NCBI GenBank assembly: GCA_047974845.1 | Contig: JBKECQ010000038.1 | Coordinates: 1-64,000, forward strand | DNA length: 64,000 nucleotides | Direction: 5' to 3' | Source of the DNA: Aminipila sp047974845 | Lineage (GTDB): Bacteria > Bacillota > Clostridia > Peptostreptococcales > Anaerovoracaceae | Shown here: positions 1 to 7,415 of the stretch, in pieces | Layout of the letters: each line of letters starts with the position of its first letter | Position numbering within the stretch: the first letter of the stretch is position 1 | Made by a program: the position numbers and the translations under genes | Notes under the pieces: model-generated | Seen by the model: only the letters and a program-made list of their open reading frames with translations | Told to the model about the DNA's origin: nothing | Database searches by the model: none

Positions 1-59
1 AATAGCATAAGGATATCCTTCTATTTTTTTATATTTTAAAAGTTAAACGAAAAAAATAG

Positions 60-107
60 AAAATACCTTGCAGAAAGCATAGAAAATGCAATCTTGCAAG
101 GTATTTT
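60..107 (-). terminator. Probable terminator of the kor operon
   Basis: Perfect 13-bp inverted repeat, AAAATACCTTGCA at 60-72 and TGCAAGGTATTTT at 95-107. On the minus strand the second arm is followed by a T-rich run (revcomp of 50-60). It lies 120 bases beyond the last kor gene and fits an intrinsic terminator with a 22-nt loop. Confidence 0.6.
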
Positions 108-121
108 GTCTACAGTCTGAA

Positions 122-147
122 CTGTGGTTTATAACCACAGCTTTTTT
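122..147 (+). terminator. Terminator for a plus-strand gene left of the window
   Basis: Perfect 8-bp stem CTGTGGTT (122-129) and AACCACAG (133-140) with a TAT loop, followed on the plus strand by C and six T. No plus-strand gene precedes it here, so it probably ends a transcript entering from outside the window. Confidence 0.6.
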
Positions 148-228
148 ATTGTTATTATTACGCAAAACTATTATATAGCTTTTCGCGTTGGGTTTGACTT
201 AACAAGTTTATAATTTTATAAATTATTA

Positions 229-780
229 CTATGCGGTCTTTCTGTTTCTTTCTTCTAATTGTCTAGCCATATATTGATAGCCCCTATCGTATGCCTCCAG
301 ATTTAAACCTGCTATACTAGCTACAAAATTGTCCATTATCTCTGCTTCTACTGTAGGATAGTGTAACTTTGGCATTAGCTTAGTAAGAGCACCTAGCATA
401 ATCATGTTTATAACAAAAGGTTTTCCCATTTCCTCAGCAATCTCTGTGGCCGGAATTTTATAACTATTTTCCATCTCTGTTTCTACCAATGTGCTGTTTA
501 CCAGTACTATAGCATCTTTCTTTACTGTTTTTCCGTACTTTTCATATCCTGCCTGATTAAATGCAATAAATACATCTGCTGTATCTACTTTCATGTAGTC
601 TATTTCCTCGTCAGAAATAACTACCTCTGCCTTACAGGCTCCACCTCTGGCTTCAGGACCATAACTTTGGGTCTGTGAGATGTTGTAATCTTCTCCAAGG
701 CCGTACGCTTTAGCAAGTAGCACCGATGAGAGTATTACGCCTTGACCACCTGCACCTGAAAATCTAACATTAATCCTCAT
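229..780 (-). CDS. korC: 2-oxoacid:ferredoxin oxidoreductase, gamma subunit
   Basis: Gamma subunit of a coenzyme-A-dependent 2-oxoacid:ferredoxin oxidoreductase, which converts a 2-oxoacid to acyl-CoA and CO2 and reduces ferredoxin in the cytoplasm. At 183 aa it has the usual length, and it opens with the family signature FSGAGGQGV near residues 7-15. SYGPEARGG near residue 40 is also typical. It is the last gene of a four-gene operon with subunit order alpha, beta, ferredoxin, gamma, and its start touches the end of the ferredoxin gene. The substrate (2-oxoglutarate or a branched-chain 2-oxoacid) cannot be fixed from sequence. The gene symbol is by analogy. Confidence 0.88.
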   Translation of the reverse strand: MRINVRFSGAGGQGVILSSVLLAKAYGLGEDYNISQTQSYGPEARGGACKAEVVISDEEIDYMKVDTADVFIAFNQAGYEKYGKTVKKDAIVLVNSTLVETEMENSYKIPATEIAEEMGKPFVINMIMLGALTKLMPKLHYPTVEAEIMDNFVASIAGLNLEAYDRGYQYMARQLEERNRKTA

Positions 781-992
781 TACTCTTCCTCCCCTATAAC
801 ATCAATGGCGCCATCCGGGCACATTCTTTCACACATTCTGCACTGCACGCAATCCTTTTCATTTACTGCCTCAGGCATATTTGTACCATACTTATTTCTA
901 TTTTTGGAACGTATAAATATTTTTTTTGGACATATGGAAATGCAAATGTCGCAACCCTTGCAACACGCTTTATCAATTGTTATTGTAGCCAT
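780..992 (-). CDS. korD: 2-oxoacid oxidoreductase, 2x[4Fe-4S] ferredoxin subunit
   Basis: Small ferredoxin (70 aa) that carries electrons from the TPP enzyme. Two CxxCxxCxxxCP motifs at about residues 11-21 and 48-58 each predict a [4Fe-4S] cluster. A GTG at 1004 would overlap the korB stop. I prefer the ATG at 992 because GTGAGGT lies 6-7 bases before it as ribosome binding site. It sits between beta and gamma subunits, overlapping or abutting both, which indicates translational coupling. The delta-type ferredoxin is separate here, as in four-subunit Kor/Vor enzymes. Confidence 0.88.
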   Translation of the reverse strand: MATITIDKACCKGCDICISICPKKIFIRSKNRNKYGTNMPEAVNEKDCVQCRMCERMCPDGAIDVIGEEE

Positions 993-1000
993 GTCATACC

Positions 1001-1807
1001 TCACTTTACGCCTTGATTGACTAATCTTTCTTCAATTCTTTCAATATATTCTTTAGCACTCATATCATGTTTTAACAATCCAATTTTTGTTTTTCCTTCC
1101 GGAATATCCATTCCCTGTTTATAAACATAAGTCTTTTCTTTAAACATCCTCATTATTGCTGCCGGATCCTTTTCACCATACACATTTTTACCGGCTTGAA
1201 CAGGACATTGAGTCAGTACCTCAATAAAAGAAAATCCTCTATGCTCCATGCCATCTCTTATGGCCTTTTCAAGTTGTACAGGGTGAGCAGTAGTCCATCT
1301 AGCCACATAACTAGCTCCCATTGCCATGGCAATCTCACAACCGTCCATAGGTATATCTATTGCTCCAAATGGTGATGTTTTAGTAACAGAACCCATTGGT
1401 GTTGATGGAGATTTTTGTCCTCCTGTCATTCCATAAATATAATTGTTTACCATGACTACAGTTAAATCAATATTTCTTTTGGCGGCGTGTATAAAATGGT
1501 TTCCTCCGATGGCAAGGCAATCTCCGTCACCGGTAAAAACTAATATCTTCTTATCCGGCTGTGCCAGTTTCAAACCTTCTGCAAACGCCAATGCTCTTCC
1601 GTGCATTGTATGCATAACATCAAGTTTTAAATAACAAGGTATCCATGAAGAGCATCCAATGCCGCTGACACAGGCAACATCATTTTTAATTCCTAAATCA
1701 TCTATAGCTCTAATGGCTGCGTTTTGAACAATTCCATTTCCACAACCCGGACAAAATAACGTTGGTAGTAAATCAGTTTTTATGTATTCTTTATAAAGCT
1801 TATTCAC
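1001..1807 (-). CDS. korB: 2-oxoacid:ferredoxin oxidoreductase, beta subunit (TPP-binding)
   Basis: Beta subunit with the thiamine pyrophosphate site. CPGCGNG near the N terminus, CVSGIGCS, and GDGDCLAIGGNHF are the characteristic cysteine and TPP/Mg motifs. Length is about 268 aa, normal for KorB. Two GTG codons (1813, 1807) are possible. The GGAGG is only 3 bases from the first and 9 from the second, so 1807 is favoured. The start overlaps the 3' end of the alpha gene, as expected for a co-translated complex. Substrate is unresolved. Confidence 0.88.
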   Translation of the reverse strand: MNKLYKEYIKTDLLPTLFCPGCGNGIVQNAAIRAIDDLGIKNDVACVSGIGCSSWIPCYLKLDVMHTMHGRALAFAEGLKLAQPDKKILVFTGDGDCLAIGGNHFIHAAKRNIDLTVVMVNNYIYGMTGGQKSPSTPMGSVTKTSPFGAIDIPMDGCEIAMAMGASYVARWTTAHPVQLEKAIRDGMEHRGFSFIEVLTQCPVQAGKNVYGEKDPAAIMRMFKEKTYVYKQGMDIPEGKTKIGLLKHDMSAKEYIERIEERLVNQGVK

Positions 1808-3014
1808 CGACACCCACCTCCTTAAGTATTCTGTCGAGTAATTCTTGTGGCGTATGTATGTCTCCTCCGCATTTTGGCATAGAGACTACTTTCTTATCTT
1901 TTAAAGCTCTCTCAACTTCCCTGCAATACTTTCCTATGTTCATTTCAGGTACAATAACTAAATCTATGTTTTTAGCTAACTTTTTTAACTGCTCCTCAGG
2001 GAAAGGCCAAACCGAATTAATTTTTATTAATCCCACTTTCAGATGACTGTAATCAGTCTGAATAACCTCTGGCAAACTCTTTTTAAATAAATCTTTAAAA
2101 GGTTTGAACTTGGTCTGTATACGATCATCTTTTATACCACGAGCCAATTTAACTGCGTTTAAAGACGGTCTTGCTACTGACCCCCAAGCTACGATAGCTA
2201 CATCTGAATCCTCTAAAAAGTAGGTTTCAATATCGGTTATTTCATCTATATTATCACTTATTTTCTTATTTATATTATTTATAAATTCTCCGCTCTTATT
2301 TGCTAAATGCCCAATTCTTCTGCCGTGTTCATCATGAAGCTGACCCTCAACCAGTGAATGCTCTCCTAAAAAGAAATCTGCTTGCGGAGAAGCCACATAC
2401 GACTGTTTCCCACTGTTAATTTGCCTAGAGCCATCTTCAACAATAATTTTCTCTCTCATATGACCCACTACTTCATCTGCAAGAAGTATAACCGGAGTTC
2501 TAAATTTTTCTGAAAGTTCAAAGGCCCTAACTGTAAAATCATACATTTCTTGTACGGATGAAGGTGCCAAACATATTATTTCATAGTCTCCATGGCTTCC
2601 GTATCTTGCCTGATAAATGTCTTGCTGTGAAGATAATGTCGGTTGCCCTGTTGAAGGGCCTCCCCTTTGCACGTTGACTATAACAACGGGGGTTTCAGTC
2701 ACTGCTGCAAAGCCTATGGCTTCCTGCATTAAGGTGTATCCCGGTCCGGAGGTGGCTGTCATTGCCTTTTTGCCTCCCCATCTAGCTCCAAGTATTGCAC
2801 ACGCTGACCCAATTTCATCTTCCATTTGAATAAATGCTCCGCCTACTTTTTGCATTTCACTTGAAAGTAACTCAATTATTTCTGTAGAAGGTGTAATAGG
2901 ATAGCCTGCAAAAAACCTGCATCCTGCATATATGGCAGCCTTGGCACAAGCCTCGTTGCCTTGAAGCACAAGCTTCTGTAATTCTTTCTCTCCCATGTGA
3001 ACATCAAACCTCAT
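1800..3014 (-). CDS. korA: 2-oxoacid:ferredoxin oxidoreductase, alpha subunit
   Basis: Alpha subunit (404 aa) of the oxidoreductase. The N-terminal pyrimidine-binding domain carries GYPITPSTEI and the QMEDEIGS segment, and the following TSGPGYTLM and QRGGPSTGQPT segments are diagnostic of the KorA/VorB family. The C-terminal third contains the transketolase-C-like domain. It is the first gene of the operon korA-korB-korD-korC. A second ATG 18 bases downstream is an alternative start. The role is probably catabolic (oxidative step in amino acid fermentation), possibly of the 2-oxoglutarate derived from histidine and glutamate. That link is inference. Confidence 0.88.
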   Translation of the reverse strand: MRFDVHMGEKELQKLVLQGNEACAKAAIYAGCRFFAGYPITPSTEIIELLSSEMQKVGGAFIQMEDEIGSACAILGARWGGKKAMTATSGPGYTLMQEAIGFAAVTETPVVIVNVQRGGPSTGQPTLSSQQDIYQARYGSHGDYEIICLAPSSVQEMYDFTVRAFELSEKFRTPVILLADEVVGHMREKIIVEDGSRQINSGKQSYVASPQADFFLGEHSLVEGQLHDEHGRRIGHLANKSGEFINNINKKISDNIDEITDIETYFLEDSDVAIVAWGSVARPSLNAVKLARGIKDDRIQTKFKPFKDLFKKSLPEVIQTDYSHLKVGLIKINSVWPFPEEQLKKLAKNIDLVIVPEMNIGKYCREVERALKDKKVVSMPKCGGDIHTPQELLDRILKEVGVGE

Positions 3015-3398
3015 TTCGTTAATGTTTTAAGCAATTTCATATGATTATAATATCATCAAACAAGCTAAAATAGCAAACAAATAACCGAATTTTTTGAATA
3101 TTTTTATGCACTTAATTCGTACTTCGTATTATTGTATACGATTTTTAAAAATGCTTTAAAATATTGAGTTTTTAACGTTTTATTATATTACTATGGGTTT
3201 ACTACATTGTAGCGGATAACTTCTGACATATAAAATTTATGGTATTTTTAATTGTACTAATTTGCTGTATCCAAACCTTATTTTTTTAAGAAATTTTTAA
3301 AAATTCCTATTAATTTTTCTTTATATTTGATAAAATGTTCATAGTAGGTTTTTTTAAGAATAACCTATAATATATCAAAATGCTTAAGAAGTTTTACT

Positions 3399-3471
3399 CT
3401 ATCCTATAAATTACCATTACTCCTATTATGTTTTAAGTACAATTGGTTTAATTACATAATTGGTAGGATAG
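3399..3471. promoter_or_regulatory. Operator-like inverted CTATCCTA sites between korA and the GntR gene
   Basis: CTATCCTA occurs at 3399-3406 and its exact reverse complement TAGGATAG at 3464-3471. The second site lies inside the spacer of the predicted GntR-gene promoter. A third copy lies at 4276-4283. A GntR/FCD regulator usually binds short palindromes near its own gene, so these are candidate operator half-sites. The rest of the 490-base gap 3015-3504 is A+T-rich and shows no gene. Confidence 0.35.
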
Positions 3472-3479
3472 CTTATAAT
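3452..3479 (+). promoter_or_regulatory. Promoter of the GntR/FCD regulator gene
   Basis: TTACAT (3452-3457), 16-base spacer, TATAAT (3474-3479), followed 26 bases later by the GTG start. The spacer contains the TAGGATAG motif, which would suit autorepression. Confidence 0.5.
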
Positions 3480-3504
3480 ATTAAAAAATACGCGAGGTAA
3501 GACA

Positions 3505-4167
3505 GTGTCGGATACAAGATTTTCAAATTCAGCTTCCCTAACAGATGAAATTGTAGAAATACTAAGGGAAAGAATACTCAAGGGCGAATATGTTATCGGT
3601 GAAAAAATAGTAGAAAACCAAATTGCTAGCGAATTTATGGTGAGCAGAACCCCCATTAGAGATGCTTTTCGTCAGTTAGAAATCGAAGGGCTTATTGATT
3701 ACATTCCTAATAGAGGTAGTTTTGCCAAAGGTTTTACAAAGCAGGATATGCAAGATATTTATGTTGTTAGAAGAGCCTTGGAACAAATTGCAATTGAATG
3801 GGCAATTGAAAGAATGCGACCTCAGGAAATTTCTCAGTTAGAGGAACAAATTGAGCTTATGGAGTTCTATACAAAAAGAAAGGATTGCCAAAAGGTGATG
3901 GAAACAAATGTGGCTTTCCACGGAATTATTTACAGGTCTACTCGCAGTAGGTTTCTCTCACACATTTTAAAGTCTTATCAGGAATATGTTGAGCAGGCAA
4001 GAAGAGCAACAGTTTCAGAACAAGAAAATTTAGATGTTATTTGCATAGAACATAAAGAAATTCTTAAGGCTATAAAAGAAAAAAATGTAGAGGATGCTAA
4101 AGATAAGATTGCCAGACATTTAGATAACTCTAAAAATCGTGCACAAACCAAATGGAATATTAAATAG
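3505..4167 (+). CDS. GntR family transcriptional regulator, FCD domain
   Basis: Transcription factor of 220 aa. Residues about 10-75 form the GntR winged helix-turn-helix (SRTPIRDAFRQLEIEGLI is the recognition-helix region). The rest is the all-helical FCD ligand-binding domain, which usually senses a small organic acid or amino acid derivative through metal-coordinating residues. The GTG start is preceded by GAGG at 8 bases. It is divergent from the kor operon and convergent with the hut operon, so it may control either. The nearby CTATCCTA sites are candidate targets. The ligand is unknown. Confidence 0.88.
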   Translation: MSDTRFSNSASLTDEIVEILRERILKGEYVIGEKIVENQIASEFMVSRTPIRDAFRQLEIEGLIDYIPNRGSFAKGFTKQDMQDIYVVRRALEQIAIEWAIERMRPQEISQLEEQIELMEFYTKRKDCQKVMETNVAFHGIIYRSTRSRFLSHILKSYQEYVEQARRATVSEQENLDVICIEHKEILKAIKEKNVEDAKDKIARHLDNSKNRAQTKWNIK

Positions 4168-4170
4168 ATT

Positions 4171-4201
4171 AATAGGTGGTAGCTTTTTGCTACCACCTAT
4201 T
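4171..4201 (+). terminator. Terminator-like hairpin after the GntR gene
   Basis: Perfect 13-bp stem AATAGGTGGTAGC (4171-4183) and GCTACCACCTATT (4189-4201) with a TTTTT loop, starting just 3 bases after the stop codon. The downstream T tract is weak. Confidence 0.65.
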
Positions 4202-4242
4202 ATATTTAAAGGCTATATCTATAATTTTTTAATTTTAATTAT

Positions 4243-4349
4243 AAAAAATAAAGGGTTGCCACCTTCTAATATTTCCTATCCTATATGACGCAATGGAGGC
4301 GTGCATAAGTAGGTATAAGTATATCTAATGGCATTACCCTTTATTTTTT
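4243..4349. repeat. Long-loop inverted repeat downstream of ftcD
   Basis: Exact 13-bp arms AAAAAATAAAGGG (4243-4255) and CCCTTTATTTTTT (4337-4349), extended by GCCA/TGGC inside. The loop is about 80 bases and contains a CTATCCTATA copy. It may terminate the hut operon on the minus strand (the outer arm ends in T-rich sequence) or be a small degenerate repeat element. Confidence 0.5.
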
Positions 4350-4383
4350 AGTTGTTTTGTTTATGGAGAAGTACAAAACACCT

Positions 4384-5280
4384 TTATAACAAATGATTTT
4401 CAATCACTTGTACCGAAGGATTGAACTCCTCAATTTGTAGGTAGTATTCTGCCGCATCGAACAAAGCATTCATAGGGCATAGGCCTACAATCTCTGTTCC
4501 AATAACGTGCACTCCATATCTCGCTGCCTCTGCTTTAGTCAATTCAACTACTCTATACAAAGGAGTTTTTGTGAAGTCTGTCATATTAATAGAAACCTGA
4601 GCGACATTTCTTTCTTCAAGCATGACACCCATAGCCTTTACACAGTCAAACCCACCATTTGATCTTCTTATTATTTTTGCAATCTTACTTGCTATTTCCA
4701 CATCTGAAGTACTTAAGTTAATATTAAAAGCAATTAGTGGCGGTCTTGCTCCCACCGCTAAAACTCCACCGGTTGGATGTATTCTTTGACCCCCAAAGTC
4801 AGGTATCCATTCCTGAGATTTCACCTTTTCTGCCATACCTTCAAATTGTCCCTTACGAACTGCCGCCAGATTTTGTCTATGCGGTGCTGTTGCGGATTGC
4901 TCATACAAAAATACAGGCAAATCAGCTTCTTCCGCTATCCTTTTACCTACCGTTTTGGAAAGTTCTACACAGTCCTCTGTTGTAGCATCTTTAATAGGAA
5001 TAAAAGGCATTACGTCAACACAGCCCATTCTTGGGTGTTCACCTTCATGCTTAGTTAGGTCAATAAGTTCTACCGCCTTTCTAGCAAGCTTAACACTGGC
5101 CTCTTCACAGGCTTCCGGGCTACCCATATATGTAATAACCGTCCTATTGTGGCTTGTATCGGATGAATAATCTAGGAGAGTACATCCCGGGGTTGTTCTG
5201 ATTTGATCAACACACGCTTCAATAATTTCCTTATTTCTACCTTCGCTGATATTTGGTACGCTTTCAATTATTTTTGCCAT
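4384..5280 (-). CDS. ftcD: Glutamate formimidoyltransferase
   Basis: Transfers the formimino group from N-formimino-L-glutamate to tetrahydrofolate, giving glutamate and 5-formimino-THF, the last carbon-skeleton step of this histidine pathway. At 298 aa it covers only the transferase half of the animal bifunctional FTCD. The start ESVPNISEGRN, the GEHPRMGCVDVMPF segment and GGFDCVKAMGV are typical. The deaminase half is the separate gene upstream (fchA). Last gene of the hut operon, with GGAGG 5-6 bases before the ATG. Confidence 0.93.
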   Translation of the reverse strand: MAKIIESVPNISEGRNKEIIEACVDQIRTTPGCTLLDYSSDTSHNRTVITYMGSPEACEEASVKLARKAVELIDLTKHEGEHPRMGCVDVMPFIPIKDATTEDCVELSKTVGKRIAEEADLPVFLYEQSATAPHRQNLAAVRKGQFEGMAEKVKSQEWIPDFGGQRIHPTGGVLAVGARPPLIAFNINLSTSDVEIASKIAKIIRRSNGGFDCVKAMGVMLEERNVAQVSINMTDFTKTPLYRVVELTKAEAARYGVHVIGTEIVGLCPMNALFDAAEYYLQIEEFNPSVQVIENHLL

Positions 5281-5408
5281 CTCTTTCCTCCATGTTATAT
5301 TATCTTATTTTAAAAACTTTATCTACATTCCAAATTCTCATTTGGAATAAATGATTATTTCAATAATATATAAACTAGCCTAACCTTTAGCAGTAAACAT
5401 ATTTTCCC

Positions 5409-6035
5409 CTATAAGGAGTTTAGAATTCTATCATACAGAACCTTTGCAACCTCTTCCGCATCAGATACTATTCTTTGTCCTCTCACTTCAAAACTATTTT
5501 TTGCCTCTTCATCTTTAACTCCAGGCAAATTAATTTTAACATTTAACCAAGCCCCTCTTATGCAAGACATTAGATTTAAAACCGCAACGCCTAAATCACT
5601 TGCAGCATTTGGGTTGGATTTTCCTTCAAGAGTCTTGGTAATCAGCAAGCCTTCGTACGCCATTTCCATAGTCTTAAAAGGTACTTCTGTGGCAACCAAT
5701 GTTCCATCTGCAATAGCTTTGCTTCTTGCCTTTTTAGCTTCTTCTGTATCTTTTGGCATTTTAAAAGCTGCTGAAACAAGGTTGAATGCTTCCGTATCCT
5801 TATCTACTGCATCAACAAGTCCCTCAAATAGCTTAATGCCTTTTTCTTTTGCCTCTTTGCAAATATCCTGATATTCGGAAAATTTTTCTTTCCCTAAAGT
5901 AAGGTCGCAGACCATTAAAAACAGCCCTACTCCTTGTGCTCCATCCAAAGCACTAACGGATCCACCACCAGGTGCAGGAGCATCAGATTTTAAAACATCC
6001 AAATACTCGTTCACTTTCATTTCAACTAACTTCAT
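5409..6035 (-). CDS. fchA: Formimidoyltetrahydrofolate cyclodeaminase
   Basis: Cyclodeaminase/cyclohydrolase family protein (208 aa) converting 5-formimino-THF to 5,10-methenyl-THF with release of ammonia. SDAPAPGGGSVSALDGA near residues 14-30 is the family signature, followed by the all-helical fold with conserved GKSNPNAASDLGVAVLNL. It immediately follows hutI (one-base overlap of stop and start) and precedes ftcD, so the two halves of FTCD are encoded side by side. The product feeds one-carbon metabolism, and in clostridia can yield ATP through formate-THF ligase (established for the pathway, not visible here). Confidence 0.9.
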   Translation of the reverse strand: MKLVEMKVNEYLDVLKSDAPAPGGGSVSALDGAQGVGLFLMVCDLTLGKEKFSEYQDICKEAKEKGIKLFEGLVDAVDKDTEAFNLVSAAFKMPKDTEEAKKARSKAIADGTLVATEVPFKTMEMAYEGLLITKTLEGKSNPNAASDLGVAVLNLMSCIRGAWLNVKINLPGVKDEEAKNSFEVRGQRIVSDAEEVAKVLYDRILNSL

Positions 6036-7273
6036 TACACTAATACTCCTTTTTTTATAACTTGCATAGCTAAATTAGAACCAAATCTATAACATAGCAT
6101 TTCCATATCCGGGGCATCCCAAATAACTAAATCGCCCTGTTTACCTATTTCTATAGTTCCTACCCTTTCACCTCTGCCGATGGCACAGGCAGGATTTATT
6201 GTAACAGCAGTTAAAATTTCTTCCGGCGTCATCTTGTATCTTAAATATCCTAAATTAATTGCAAACTGCAAATTTAATGAAGGGCAAGACCCGGGATTGA
6301 AGTCTGATGCAATTGCAACAGGAATATTAAGTTCAATCATTCTTCTTGCAGGAGCAAAAGTTTTATCTAAATAGAAAGAGGTTGCGGGAAGAAGCATTGC
6401 TGTAGTTCCTCCGCTAGCCATAGATGCCATGCCATTTTCTCCTATAGCGATAAGATGCTCAGCAGAAATGGCTCCCAATGCACCTGCCAGCTCCGATCCA
6501 CCTATTTCCTCTATTTCATCTGCATGTATTTTCAATCCAAATCCATGCTCTTTTGCACATTCTAAATATTTTCTGCTTTGATGTACATCAAATACGGAGT
6601 CCTCGCAGAAAACATCGCAAAACTCCGCAAGCTTTTGTTTTTTTACTTCCGGTATTATTTCCTGACAGAGTAAGTTTATAAATTCATCTGCTCTCCCTTT
6701 GTATTCATCGGGAATGGCGTGTGCTCCCATAAATGTAGCCACCATATCCATTGGATGTTTTTCATTTAGCAGGTTTATGACTTTCAACATCTTCAGTTCA
6801 TTTTCCATGTCTAAACCATATCCGCTCTTCGCTTCACAGGTTGTTACACCAAGCGCCATCATTTCGTCAAGAAAATCAAAAGATTTATCATATAATTCCT
6901 CAAAGCTAGCTTCTCTAGTGTGCCTAACCGTGTCTAAAATGCCGCCTCCTGCTTTTAAAATCTCTAGGTAGGACGCGCCTTTAAGCTTTAAGGGTATTTC
7001 GTTTTGACGATAGCCCCCAAAAACAAGGTGTGTATGTCCCTCAACTAATCCGGGAGTTACAAGCTTTCCCTCAGCATCTATTATTGTCTCTGCCTTTTCT
7101 GCATCCTTTGGAAGTTCGCCATTTTCAGTTATTTCTTTGATAATTCCCTCTTCTATAAAAATTGAAGCGTCTTTTAGCTTTATATTATGGCCTTGCTTTA
7201 TTCCTTTATGGCTAAAGCTGCCCACCGGTGTTTGTAGAATACCGATATTTTTAATAAGTAATGTATTTCTCAT
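6035..7273 (-). CDS. hutI: Imidazolonepropionase
   Basis: Metal-dependent amidohydrolase that opens imidazolone-5-propionate to N-formimino-L-glutamate. The metal-binding GHTHLVFGG near residue 80, the SGYGLDMENELKML region, HADEIEEIGGSELA and ASDFNPGSCPS motifs are all present, and the length of 412 aa is normal. I place the start at ATG 7273 because AGGGGA lies just before it; a TTG at 7288 would include that site. Third gene of the hut operon. Confidence 0.93.
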   Translation of the reverse strand: MRNTLLIKNIGILQTPVGSFSHKGIKQGHNIKLKDASIFIEEGIIKEITENGELPKDAEKAETIIDAEGKLVTPGLVEGHTHLVFGGYRQNEIPLKLKGASYLEILKAGGGILDTVRHTREASFEELYDKSFDFLDEMMALGVTTCEAKSGYGLDMENELKMLKVINLLNEKHPMDMVATFMGAHAIPDEYKGRADEFINLLCQEIIPEVKKQKLAEFCDVFCEDSVFDVHQSRKYLECAKEHGFGLKIHADEIEEIGGSELAGALGAISAEHLIAIGENGMASMASGGTTAMLLPATSFYLDKTFAPARRMIELNIPVAIASDFNPGSCPSLNLQFAINLGYLRYKMTPEEILTAVTINPACAIGRGERVGTIEIGKQGDLVIWDAPDMEMLCYRFGSNLAMQVIKKGVLV

Positions 7274-7415
7274 AAAATCCCCTATCAAATTATTCTTATA
7301 TTAGTCAAAAGCTTTTTCATAATATAATGTTAGAGGTATAATATTTTTTCTTACGATTGTAAATCATTTAACATCACACCTCTAATCAATATAAGTATAA
7401 ACTTTAAAGAGCTAA

